DNA from: an uncultured Mediterraneibacter sp.
GTDB taxonomy: Bacteria > Bacillota > Clostridia > Lachnospirales > Lachnospiraceae
Reading direction: 5' to 3'
Length of the DNA: 64,000 nucleotides
Assembly: GCA_934309345.1 (NCBI GenBank)
Contig: CAKRDD010000006.1
Coordinates: forward strand, 83,262-147,261
The translations under genes were made by a program, and so were the position numbers. The notes under the pieces are model-generated. The model saw nothing but the letters and a program-made list of their open reading frames with translations. It was not told the DNA's origin and did no database searches. Positions 53,205 to 61,176 of this stretch are shown piece by piece. How positions within the stretch are numbered: position 1 is the stretch's first letter; each line of letters starts with the position of its first letter.

Positions 53205-54278
53205 TTACTTATTCAAGGAATCTCCTCGATCTACAACAACGCGATATCCGACAGACTCCATTCTTTGGGCCAGGCAGTTCTTGCATTGTGCCGATTCATC
53301 ACCGGTGCAGATCTTGTTATCATAAAGCAGATAATCTTTGCGAACCTCTGTAGGAGAAAGGTTTGGCATAACGACATTAGCTCCGGCAAGAATTCCCTGT
53401 TCCCTTCCGGTTGGAGAAATCGTACCGAGTGCAGTTGTTGCCGGAAGAAGAACTTTCGGCAACATAAGTCGGATCAGCCCAAGCAGGTAAAGTGTCAATT
53501 CCAGTGTTCCGGCAGGCTCATCAGCGAATTGTGTGTCGTGGTGAGGAATAAATGGACCAATTCCGACCATCTGTGGATTCAGATCTTTTAAGAAAAGCAT
53601 GTCATCAGCAAGATTCTCAGTTGTCTGGAAAGGTGCACCTACCATGAATCCGGTTCCAATCTGATAGCCGATAGACTTCAGATCCCATAAGCAGTTCTGA
53701 CGGTGAAGTGCATTTAAGGAAGCAGGATGAAGCATGCGGTAATGTGCTTCATCATAAGTTTCATGACGAAGTAAATAGCGGTCAGCACCGGCATCGAACA
53801 GTGTCTGATACGCATCATGTTCCATCTCTCCAACGGAAAGCGTGATCGCGCAGTCTGGCCAGTTCTTATGGATATCAGAGACAATGTCAGCCAGACGTGG
53901 AAGCGTGAACCAGCCATCTTCACCACCTTGAAGAACGAAGGTGCGGAAGCCAAGTTCATAGCCGGTTTTGCAGCAGTCAAGAATCTCATCTTTAGTGAGA
54001 CGATAGCGGTGCACGTTTGGATTGCTTCTGCGAATACCGCAGTAATAACAATCGTTGCGACAATAATTTGTGAATTCAATCAGTCCGCGGACATAAACAT
54101 CGTGTCCATAGTGAGTGATTCGTACTTCGCGCGTATTTTCAAATAAATAGTCGGCAAGTTCAGGTGTTCTTCCGTCAATTAGCCGGATCCATTCATTTTT
54201 AGAGAGAGTCTGTGTATCTCGTAATTTATTTATCAATTCTTTCAGATCAGAAATCTGTGATGTTTCATAATTACTCAT
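53205..54278 (-). CDS. hydE: [FeFe]-hydrogenase maturase HydE (radical SAM)
   Basis: About 357 residues from ATG 54278 (MSNYETSQ), with GGAGG 13 bases upstream; the longer frame to 54449 is not protein-like. The CxxxCxxC motif is FTNYCRNDCYYCGIR. VLQGGEDGWF, RHETYDEAHY and FMVGAPFQTTENL are HydE/BioB-like blocks, and the C-terminal IGPFIPHHDTQFAD fits HydE. HydE helps build the diiron cluster. hydF, hydG and a hydrogenase are not in the window. Confidence 0.85.
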   Translation of the reverse strand: MSNYETSQISDLKELINKLRDTQTLSKNEWIRLIDGRTPELADYLFENTREVRITHYGHDVYVRGLIEFTNYCRNDCYYCGIRRSNPNVHRYRLTKDEILDCCKTGYELGFRTFVLQGGEDGWFTLPRLADIVSDIHKNWPDCAITLSVGEMEHDAYQTLFDAGADRYLLRHETYDEAHYRMLHPASLNALHRQNCLWDLKSIGYQIGTGFMVGAPFQTTENLADDMLFLKDLNPQMVGIGPFIPHHDTQFADEPAGTLELTLYLLGLIRLMLPKVLLPATTALGTISPTGREQGILAGANVVMPNLSPTEVRKDYLLYDNKICTGDESAQCKNCLAQRMESVGYRVVVDRGDSLNK

Positions 54279-54354
54279 TTGTTCTTGAAGTCCTCCTTCA
54301 GAAAAGTTATTCCCATTATAACACAGGAAGCAGGAAGTGTTTAGCGAAAAGAAC

Positions 54355-54382
54355 TGTACAAGGTAAAAAAATGTGTTAGAAT
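54355..54382 (+). promoter_or_regulatory. Candidate promoter of the acylphosphatase gene
   Basis: TGTACA (54355-54360), 16 bases, TAGAAT (54377-54382), 45 bases before the ATG. A TATAAT word on the opposite strand just to the left may serve hydE. Confidence 0.45.
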
Positions 54383-54426
54383 AACGGTAGTGTACAACAC
54401 AAATTGCTTCAAGGGAGTGATCAGAT

Positions 54427-54708
54427 ATGGCAGAAGTTAGAAAACACATTGTTTTTCACGGCAGGGTACAGGGAGTTGGATTCCGCTATACAGCGAAATA
54501 TCTGGCAAATTCACTAAACCTGGTCGGCTGGGTTCAGAATGAATGGGATGGAACTGTTACAATGGAAGTTCAGGGACGCGAATGGCTGATCAACGAACTG
54601 CTAAAAGGGCTGAACAGAAATCAGTTTATTACAATTGACTGGATGGATACGGAAGAAATTCCGTTAGAAGATGAGAAAAAATTCTGGGTAAGAGACGGAT
54701 ACATGTAG
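54427..54708 (+). CDS. acyP: Acylphosphatase
   Basis: 93-residue hydrolase of acyl phosphates. The phosphate loop GRVQGVGFRYTA has the catalytic Arg, and NEWDGTV the catalytic Asn. AAGGGAG precedes the ATG. Followed by proC after 63 bases. Confidence 0.94.
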   Translation: MAEVRKHIVFHGRVQGVGFRYTAKYLANSLNLVGWVQNEWDGTVTMEVQGREWLINELLKGLNRNQFITIDWMDTEEIPLEDEKKFWVRDGYM

Positions 54709-54771
54709 AGAAAAGGTTACCGGACACGGTTCTTAGAACAGTAACGATAAAAGAAAAGGAGACTTAAGATT

Positions 54772-55566
54772 ATGAAATTAGGATTTATCGGAACAGGAAA
54801 TATGGCAGGAGCAATCATGGGTGGAATCATCAAAAAGGGAATTATCGCTCCAGAAGAGATTATCGGTTCAGATATTATGGAAGCAGGACGTGAACGTGCG
54901 AAAAAAGAGCATGGAATTCATGTAACAGCAGATAATATAGAAGTAACACAGAAGGCAGAAGTATTAGTTCTTTCTGTAAAACCACAGTTCTATGCACAGA
55001 CAATTGCTGAGATTAAAGATACAGTAAGAGAAGACCAGCTGATTATTACAATCGCACCGGGCAAGACTCTCACATGGCTCGAAGAGCAGTTTGGAAAGAA
55101 AGTTAAGATTGTAAGAACAATGCCGAATACACCCGCATTAGTAGGAGAGGGAATGACAGCAGCATGCCCGAATGATGCGGTTACAGAAGAAGAGAAGAAT
55201 TATGCACTGGAGCTTCTTAGCTCTTTTGGTAAAGTGGAGATTGTGCCGGAACATTTGATCGACGCAGTTGTTGCAGTCAGCGGAAGTTCACCGGCGTATA
55301 TCTTCATGATGATCGAGGCAATGGCAGACGGAGCGGTAGCAGAGGGAATGCCTAGACCACAGGCATATCAGTTCGCGGCACAGGCAGTTCTTGGCAGTGC
55401 AAAGATGGTACTTGAGACAGGAAAGCATCCAGGAGAGTTGAAAGATATGGTATGCTCACCGGCCGGAACAACCATCGAGGCTGTACGTGTACTCGAGAAA
55501 CTTGGATTTAGAAGTGCAGTGATCGAGGCAGAGAAAGTCTGTGCAGATATGTCCAGAAATATGTAA
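54772..55566 (+). CDS. proC: Pyrroline-5-carboxylate reductase
   Basis: Last step of proline synthesis, reduces P5C with NAD(P)H. 264 residues; FIGTGNMAGAIMGG is the nucleotide-binding turn, VRTMPNTPALVGEGMTA and the C-terminal GTTIEAVRVLEK complete the family signature. AAAGGAGA precedes the ATG. Confidence 0.96.
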   Translation: MKLGFIGTGNMAGAIMGGIIKKGIIAPEEIIGSDIMEAGRERAKKEHGIHVTADNIEVTQKAEVLVLSVKPQFYAQTIAEIKDTVREDQLIITIAPGKTLTWLEEQFGKKVKIVRTMPNTPALVGEGMTAACPNDAVTEEEKNYALELLSSFGKVEIVPEHLIDAVVAVSGSSPAYIFMMIEAMADGAVAEGMPRPQAYQFAAQAVLGSAKMVLETGKHPGELKDMVCSPAGTTIEAVRVLEKLGFRSAVIEAEKVCADMSRNM

Positions 55567-55661
55567 GAAGTGATCGAAACGTATTATAGTTTAGAGTAAA
55601 TGAAAAAAATGAATTACAGCAATCAGAAAATGTAGAAACAGTTTGTTGGGAAAGGAGAAAT

Positions 55662-56585
55662 ATGGGGATTTATGATATTGGAATCATCGGTGGCGGAACT
55701 GCAGGGATGACTGCGGCTATCTATGGCCAGCGTGCAGGAAAGCAGACCATACTCTTCGAGGGAACAACCTTCGGCGGACAGATCACATCTTCTCCAAATG
55801 TGGAAAATTATCCGGGAATTGCAAGTGTGAGCGGCAGTGAATTCTCTATGAACCTGATGGATCAGGCAGTGAAGCTTGGAACACAGACTATGATGGAGCA
55901 AGTGACAGGTATCCGTGAAGAAGCAGATTATAAAGTGATTGTAACAACGGAAAAAGAATATGAATGCAAAAGCATTATTCTTGCCACTGGTGTGACACAC
56001 CGCCATCTTGGAGTTCCGGGAGAGGAACGTCTGACAGGTGCAGGTGTTTCATACTGTGCGACTTGTGATGGAATGTTTTTCCGGGGAAGAGAAGTTGCAG
56101 TTGTCGGAGGTGGAAGTACAGCACTCCAGGATGCAGAATTTCTGTCAAATTACTGTAGCAAAGTTTATCTGATTCATAGAAGAGACGAATTCCGGGGAGA
56201 AGATCAGATTGTAAAACGTCTGCAAGAGAAAGAAAATGTAGAGTTTATCTTAAATACAACTGTTCAGGAAATCTGTGGAGAGCAGATGGTGGAAAGTCTG
56301 CGGGTTTTGAATAAAGTAACAGGAGAAGAATCAGAACTTGCTGTTTCCGGAATTTTTGTAGCTGTCGGACAGATTGCACAGAATGAAAAGTTTGCTGATA
56401 TTGTTCAGTTAGATGAGGGTGGATTTATTGTTGCCGGAGAAGATTGCAAGACATCAGAAGCGGGAATCTATGCAGCAGGAGACTGCCGGACAAAAGAAGT
56501 ACGTCAGCTTACAACAGCGGCAGCGGATGGTGCAGTAGCTGCACTTGCCGCATGTAAATATATAGCAGATGATGCTGAAAAATAA
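55662..56585 (+). CDS. trxB: Thioredoxin reductase-like flavoprotein
   Basis: 307 residues. GIIGGGTAGMTAA (FAD), active site CATCDGMFF, VVGGGSTALQDAEFL (NADPH) and YAAGDCRTKEVRQL (C-terminal FAD). GGCGGQIT-type and VENYPG segments are also present. AAAGGAG precedes the ATG. Length and order are those of low-molecular-weight TrxR; since trxA is unlinked, a ferredoxin-dependent or other partner is possible. Confidence 0.92.
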   Translation: MGIYDIGIIGGGTAGMTAAIYGQRAGKQTILFEGTTFGGQITSSPNVENYPGIASVSGSEFSMNLMDQAVKLGTQTMMEQVTGIREEADYKVIVTTEKEYECKSIILATGVTHRHLGVPGEERLTGAGVSYCATCDGMFFRGREVAVVGGGSTALQDAEFLSNYCSKVYLIHRRDEFRGEDQIVKRLQEKENVEFILNTTVQEICGEQMVESLRVLNKVTGEESELAVSGIFVAVGQIAQNEKFADIVQLDEGGFIVAGEDCKTSEAGIYAAGDCRTKEVRQLTTAAADGAVAALAACKYIADDAEK

Positions 56586-56647
56586 GATTATGATGTCTTA
56601 GGTGTGTAATTGCAATTCGTAATCTACAACCAGACAGAAAAGAAAAA

Positions 56648-56687
56648 ACAAGTACCACAATTAGTAGTTTCTGATTGTGGTACTTGT
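56648..56687 (-). terminator. Terminator for the DUF6106-like gene
   Basis: ACAAGTACCACAAT pairs with ATTGTGGTACTTGT. On the minus strand a TTTTTCTTTTC run follows; on the plus strand there is none, so it mainly serves the minus-strand gene. Confidence 0.8.
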
Positions 56688-56712
56688 CTGAGTTAGAAAC
56701 AAACATTCAATA

Positions 56713-57213
56713 TTAATCTACGAACATCTTCATTCCCATCCATTGTTTCATATGTTCAATCATCTTTTCATCAGGTTCAATATAAACACAAGTCATTTTC
56801 TGATTGATTGGAATCATGATTGCGAAAACCTTTGCATCTGCATTTCCAGATGAAAAATCGCAAGTTGTTTCCGGATGATAAGAATCCAGTCGGTGAGATC
56901 CTTTTGGTGCAATAATCTCGGCATTCTGAATATCCAGATTCATTTTGGATTTTCTTTTCTCCTTGCTGTAAATTGCATCAATCTCCAGATCGTGGTTCAG
57001 AAGTGAATATTCATACTCCACATTCAGAAGTGGAAATGCAAAATAATAAGCAAGTAAAGCTAAGATAGCGGCAAGAGCAAAAGCAAAGAATCCAAGAAAC
57101 GGCATTCCTCCGATTGCGATTGCAACGATCACAACAATAATAAGAACACGGATAACAAAATCCATTGGTTTTGATTTTCTGGCTACAATATGTTCACATA
57201 ATGCGTCATTCAT
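56713..57213 (-). CDS. Membrane protein (DUF6106-like)
   Basis: 166 residues. Short cytosolic start, two close membrane helices (about 20-38 and 42-62), then a soluble domain with YEYSLLNHDLEIDAIYSKEKR, a strand-rich pattern and CDFSSGNADAKVFAIMIP. This fits DUF6106 proteins of Lachnospiraceae, from memory. AAAGGA precedes the start. Function unknown. Confidence 0.72.
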   Translation of the reverse strand: MNDALCEHIVARKSKPMDFVIRVLIIVVIVAIAIGGMPFLGFFAFALAAILALLAYYFAFPLLNVEYEYSLLNHDLEIDAIYSKEKRKSKMNLDIQNAEIIAPKGSHRLDSYHPETTCDFSSGNADAKVFAIMIPINQKMTCVYIEPDEKMIEHMKQWMGMKMFVD

Positions 57214-57257
57214 AAGTTATAAATCCTTTCCTATATAGTATTTAATGTATATATCAA

Positions 57258-58193
57258 TTACACCGTAGTGCAATTTTTTTCTTTTTCAGCATGAAGATAG
57301 TTCATGACCATTGTTGCAATCTTAAATGTCATTGCATCTTCGAATTGCCTTAAGTCAAGTCCGGTACGCTTTTCAATCTGTTCCAGACGATAGATCAGCG
57401 TATTGCGGTGCATATGGAGCTGGCGTGAAGTCTCGGCAATGTTCAGATTATTCTGAAGGAAACGATTGATCGTCAGGAGTGTCTCATCGTCCAGCTTGTC
57501 CGGAATCTCATCTAAGAAAACTTCCTGGAGAAAGCTTTCACACAGAGAAACAGGAAGCTGATAAATCAGACGGCCAATCCCCAGTTCATTGTATGGAAAG
57601 ACAGTCTGTTCCGGATAGAAGAGTTTTCCAACCTTCAGTGCAAGGCTTGCCTCACGAAAAGCCCCGGATAATTCCAAAAGAGAAGGGATCATCTGACTAA
57701 AAGAAACCTGAACATGTGCAAGAGCTTCCGCATTCAGCGTGTCAACAATCGCATGAGCCAGATATCTTGCATGTTCATCAGCAGAATCTTTGAAATCCTT
57801 TGTCTCATGAAATGGATATAATACAGCCAGTCGCTCCTTTGAAACAGGAATGATATAGGCTTTTGTCTGAGAAGGAAACAGATTTTTAAGGACCTCTCCA
57901 ATAATCTCATCAGGTTCCTTCATTTCGATCAAAAAGAGAATTCGATTTTCTTCCGGCGCAATGTGAAGCCGTGCGGCACGCTGCTGTACATCATAAGAAG
58001 GAACGCCGCCGGTCATCAGTCCCATAAGAAAATCATTTTTATTATATTTTTCCCGGTAGGCAAGGCAGAGACAGCGGATCTGTTCCAGAGCCATCTGCTC
58101 CTGTTCAGAATCTTCGGCAGTCACTGCAAGTGTGATTCCGGTCAAACGTTTTAATTCATTGAGTCCTTTTTCAAGTTCGGATGTATTAGCCAT
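57258..58193 (-). CDS. PucR/CdaR-type transcriptional regulator
   Basis: About 311 residues from ATG 58193 (MANTSELEKGLNELK), seven bases after CGGAG. The C-terminal helix-turn-helix NLNIAETSRQLHMHRNTLIYRLEQIEKRTG is the PucR-type DNA-binding domain. The rest holds a GGDEF-like fold typical of CdaR proteins, without catalytic motifs. It lies downstream of the ABC ATPase gene on the same strand, separated by a hairpin. Members control sugar-acid, purine or amino-acid use; the ligand cannot be told. Confidence 0.87.
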   Translation of the reverse strand: MANTSELEKGLNELKRLTGITLAVTAEDSEQEQMALEQIRCLCLAYREKYNKNDFLMGLMTGGVPSYDVQQRAARLHIAPEENRILFLIEMKEPDEIIGEVLKNLFPSQTKAYIIPVSKERLAVLYPFHETKDFKDSADEHARYLAHAIVDTLNAEALAHVQVSFSQMIPSLLELSGAFREASLALKVGKLFYPEQTVFPYNELGIGRLIYQLPVSLCESFLQEVFLDEIPDKLDDETLLTINRFLQNNLNIAETSRQLHMHRNTLIYRLEQIEKRTGLDLRQFEDAMTFKIATMVMNYLHAEKEKNCTTV

Positions 58194-58230
58194 AGTACTT
58201 CTCCGTAAATACAACAAAATAGTAATAGAT

Positions 58231-58265
58231 GGAAGAAAGGCTGCACCTTCCGAGAAAAGTACAGC
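58231..58265 (-). terminator. Terminator of the ABC ATPase gene
   Basis: On the minus strand GGCTG(TAC) pairs with (GTG)CAGCC across about 18 bases, followed by TTTCTTCC. Moderate. Confidence 0.55.
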
Positions 58266-58295
58266 CCCCTCCGTGTTTAGTTTAATTGTAAAGGA

Positions 58296-59408
58296 TTAGT
58301 TTGTAATAGTCAACTCTGTGTCTTTGTCAAAGAGATGAATCTTTTCCATATCAAGTGCAAATACTGCGTGATCTCCAGTTCTGAGTGTTGTACGTGGGTT
58401 AACACGTGCTGTCATCTGAGTTCCCTCTAAGTCAAAGTACAGGAATACTTCTGCTCCGAGCAGCTCGTAAACTTTGATTGTAGACTCAATTACGCTGTCA
58501 GGAGAGTTGCTGATAAATGCCTGTGAATCATGTACATCTTCCGGACGAATACCAAGAACAACTGTCTTTCCATCATATCCGCCATCGATCAGTGCCTGCT
58601 TCTTAGAAGCTGGTACTTTAAGAACATGTTTTCCAACTGTAAGAGTAACATCATTTCCCTTAATTGTACATTTTGCATCCATAAAGTTCATCTGAGGTGA
58701 TCCGATGAATCCTGCTACGAACAGGTTGCATGGTGTATTGTAAAGAGCCTGTGGTGTATCTACCTGCTGAACAACTCCGTCTTTCATAACAACGATTCTT
58801 GTTCCAAGTGTCATAGCCTCTGTCTGGTCATGTGTTACGTAGATGATTGTAGCACCAAGGTTTTCATGAAGTTTGGAAATCTCGATACGCATCTGAACTC
58901 TCAGTTTAGCATCCAGGTTGGAAAGTGGCTCATCCATAAGGAATACCTTAGGATTACGAACGATAGCACGTCCCATAGCAACACGCTGTCTCTGTCCACC
59001 GGAAAGAGCCTTCGGTTTACGATCAAGCAGTTTGTCAAGGTCAAGGATCTTGGCAGCCTCGCGAACCTTCTTATCAATTTCATCCTTCGGAACTTTACGA
59101 AGTTTCAGTCCGAAAGCCATGTTATCATATACTGTCATATGTGGATACAGAGCGTAGTTCTGGAATACCATTGCGATATCACGATCCTTTGGCTCTACAT
59201 CGTTCATTACTTTTCCGTCGATCTTAAATGTACCGCCAGAGATATCCTCCAGACCAGCGATCATACGAAGTGTTGTAGATTTACCACATCCTGATGGTCC
59301 TACGAAGATGATGAACTCTTTGTCAGCGATTTCAAGATTGAAATCCTTTACTGCGTGAAATCCGTTAGGATAAATTTTCTGAATTCCCTGAAGAGATAAA
59401 CTTGCCAT
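58296..59408 (-). CDS. ugpC: ABC transporter ATP-binding protein, MsmK/UgpC family
   Basis: 370-residue ATPase that powers carbohydrate ABC importers. Walker A GPSGCGKST, Q-loop VFQNYALYP, signature LSGGQRQRVAMGRA, Walker B VFLMDEPLSNLDA, then the C-terminal OB-fold regulatory domain (GIRPEDVHD, about 240-370). AAGGAGG precedes the start. No permease or binding protein is adjacent; in Firmicutes one such ATPase often serves several sugar importers. The gene symbol is the general one; msmK or msmX would fit as well. Confidence 0.93.
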   Translation of the reverse strand: MASLSLQGIQKIYPNGFHAVKDFNLEIADKEFIIFVGPSGCGKSTTLRMIAGLEDISGGTFKIDGKVMNDVEPKDRDIAMVFQNYALYPHMTVYDNMAFGLKLRKVPKDEIDKKVREAAKILDLDKLLDRKPKALSGGQRQRVAMGRAIVRNPKVFLMDEPLSNLDAKLRVQMRIEISKLHENLGATIIYVTHDQTEAMTLGTRIVVMKDGVVQQVDTPQALYNTPCNLFVAGFIGSPQMNFMDAKCTIKGNDVTLTVGKHVLKVPASKKQALIDGGYDGKTVVLGIRPEDVHDSQAFISNSPDSVIESTIKVYELLGAEVFLYFDLEGTQMTARVNPRTTLRTGDHAVFALDMEKIHLFDKDTELTITN

Positions 59409-59514
59409 TATAAGTGCCTCCTTAAATGATTACTTTTTACTTGTTTGACTAAATTTGGTTTTGTTTTTGATTTTTAATTGGTAGTTGATTTTGGTTTGTT
59501 TAACTTATGTACTT

Positions 59515-59556
59515 AGTATAGCGTTGGGAAGGAAAATCAACAATGTCACGAGTGAC
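59515..59556 (-). promoter_or_regulatory. Promoter of the ABC ATPase gene with adjacent palindrome
   Basis: On the minus strand TTGTTG (59543-59538), 17 bases, TATACT (59520-59515). Just upstream of the -35 is the perfect palindrome GTCACGAGTGAC (59545-59556), a possible regulator site. The 105-base leader is built of CAAA-rich repeats and has no other feature. Confidence 0.55.
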
Positions 59557-59575
59557 TAAAAAATGGAGGGGAAAG

Positions 59576-59604
59576 TGTACATTTCAACCATATGAGGTTA
59601 TAAT
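59576..59604 (+). promoter_or_regulatory. Promoter of the gene at 59724
   Basis: TGTACA (59576-59581), 17 bases, then a perfect TATAAT (59599-59604). Confidence 0.55.
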
Positions 59605-59723
59605 TACAGTTAATATGTACAAATCAGTAGGAAATGACAGTAGAAATGCAGCTTGTAAAATAATAACGGACCGAATGATAAGAGATAAAACAAGATTTTT
59701 TGCAGAGAGGAAGAACAACAGAA

Positions 59724-60332
59724 ATGAAACAGATGCTGGATTATTTTATGATAGACGGAGAAGTAGGCGGCAATCAGGACTGGTTCCGCAATGTGGTGAT
59801 GCACATCGGCGGATGCGCTGCGGCAACAGCGTGTGACTGCTGTATCTATTTTGCAAAATATAAAGGAAAGAAGAACCTGTATCCTTTTGATGCAGAGAAT
59901 CTGAGTAAAGAAGATTATATTCAGTTTTCCATGAAAATGAAACCATATCTCCGCCCAAGAATGAGTGGGGTGAACAAGTTGTGGATGTACACAGAAGGCT
60001 TTGGAAAGTATCTGGAAGATATGGGAGAAAAGGTGGAATTCAAAGAATTTTCCGGTGAACATACAGCAAGAGAAGCAGCAGTATTCATTAAGAAGAAAAT
60101 CAATGAAGGAACGCCGGTTCCATATCTGATGCTGCGTCATAAAGATAAGAAATTTGCTGATTTTATATGGCACTGGTTTCTATGTATCGGATATGAAGAG
60201 ACAGCAGATGATCTTCTGATCAAAGTGGCGACTTATGGGGAAGCAACAACATTTTCACTGAAGGAACTGTGGAATACCGGGTATAAGGAAAAAGGCGGAT
60301 TGATAGGGATTACTGTTCACGGAAATCTTTGA
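59724..60332 (+). CDS. Unknown protein, possibly papain-like
   Basis: About 202 residues from ATG 59724 (MKQMLDYFMIDGEVGGNQDW); AGAGGAAG is 12-15 bases upstream, and the frame's TTG at 59700 has no site. IGGCAAATACDCCIYFAKY has three cysteines, and IWHWFLCIGYEE gives a histidine in a hydrophobic strand about 125 residues later. This Cys...His order resembles C39/papain-like peptidases, but the link is weak. No signal peptide. Its last codons form half of a terminator hairpin. Confidence 0.7.
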   Translation: MKQMLDYFMIDGEVGGNQDWFRNVVMHIGGCAAATACDCCIYFAKYKGKKNLYPFDAENLSKEDYIQFSMKMKPYLRPRMSGVNKLWMYTEGFGKYLEDMGEKVEFKEFSGEHTAREAAVFIKKKINEGTPVPYLMLRHKDKKFADFIWHWFLCIGYEETADDLLIKVATYGEATTFSLKELWNTGYKEKGGLIGITVHGNL

Positions 60333-60348
60333 ACAGTATTGTATTTTT
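60311..60348 (+). terminator. Terminator overlapping the end of the preceding gene
   Basis: TACTGTTCA (60311-60319) pairs with TGAACAGTA (60330-60338), followed by TTGTATTTTTA. The stop codon lies in the 3' arm. Confidence 0.65.
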
Positions 60349-60378
60349 ACCGAGAACGTTTGAAATAATAGATGTATC

Positions 60379-60407
60379 TTGAAGTTCTTAGATAAATCCG
60401 CTACAAT
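60379..60407 (+). promoter_or_regulatory. Promoter of the cyclophilin gene
   Basis: TTGAAG (60379-60384), 17 bases, TACAAT (60402-60407). Confidence 0.62.
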
Positions 60408-60442
60408 AGAGTCATTAAATCTATGGAAAAGAGGAATTAAAC

Positions 60443-60961
60443 ATGGCAAATCCAGTAGTTACATTTGAAATGGAAAATGGCGATATCATGAAAGCAGAAC
60501 TGTATCCAGAAGTAGCACCGAACACAGTGAACAATTTTGTATCACTCGTAAAGAAAGGTTTCTATGACGGAGTGATCTTCCATCGCGTGATCAGCGGATT
60601 CATGATCCAGGGTGGAGATCCGAACGGAACAGGAATGGGTGGCCCGGGATATTCGATCAAAGGTGAGTTCGCACAGAACGGTGTAGAGAACAATCTTGTA
60701 CATGATGCAGGAGTTCTTTCTATGGCACGTGCAATGCACCCGGATTCAGCAGGAAGCCAGTTCTTCATCATGCATAAGAAAGCGCCACATCTTGATGGAG
60801 CTTACGCTGCATTTGGTAAGATCACAGAAGGAATGGATGTAGTGAATAAGATTGCTGAGACAGCAACAGATTACAGTGATCGTCCGCTTGAGAAACAGGT
60901 GATGAAGAAAGTTACTGTTGAGACATTTGGAGAGGATTATCCGGAACCAGAGACAGTATAG
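60443..60961 (+). CDS. Peptidyl-prolyl cis-trans isomerase, cyclophilin type
   Basis: 172-residue cytoplasmic foldase. FHRVISGFMIQGGDPNGTGMGGPGY holds the catalytic Arg and substrate loop (residues about 45-70), and SQFFIMHKKAPHLDGAYAAFGKI completes the active site. No signal peptide. GAGGAAT precedes the ATG. It precedes htpG, another folding factor, but a separate promoter follows. Confidence 0.94.
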   Translation: MANPVVTFEMENGDIMKAELYPEVAPNTVNNFVSLVKKGFYDGVIFHRVISGFMIQGGDPNGTGMGGPGYSIKGEFAQNGVENNLVHDAGVLSMARAMHPDSAGSQFFIMHKKAPHLDGAYAAFGKITEGMDVVNKIAETATDYSDRPLEKQVMKKVTVETFGEDYPEPETV

Positions 60962-60993
60962 TTCATAAAAACTTTATACTTTTAACGGAATTA

Positions 60994-61020
60994 TTAGCAC
61001 TCTTTTGAAAGGAGTGCTAA
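60994..61020 (+). promoter_or_regulatory. CIRCE operator (HrcA binding site)
   Basis: TTAGCACTC (60994-61002), nine bases, GAGTGCTAA (61012-61020): an exact match to the CIRCE consensus. It lies seven bases upstream of the htpG -35 element. HrcA binding here would repress htpG until heat stress. Confidence 0.93.
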
Positions 61021-61027
61021 TTTTCTA

Positions 61028-61056
61028 TTGACTTTTAAATTTTGCTGTACTAGAAT
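61028..61056 (+). promoter_or_regulatory. Promoter of htpG
   Basis: TTGACT (61028-61033), 17 bases, TAGAAT (61051-61056). The leader of about 115 bases has small stems ATCAGC/GCTGAT (61087-61104) and GTAACTG/CAGTTAC (61128-61143). Confidence 0.75.
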
Positions 61057-61176
61057 GTCCATTAGGCAAGCAAATATACTATCGATATCAGCGGAAAAGC
61101 TGATCGACAGCCGATATTAAAAGAAACGTAACTGAGCAGTTACAGATAGATTATAAATAAGAAGGAGTGCAGTGAA

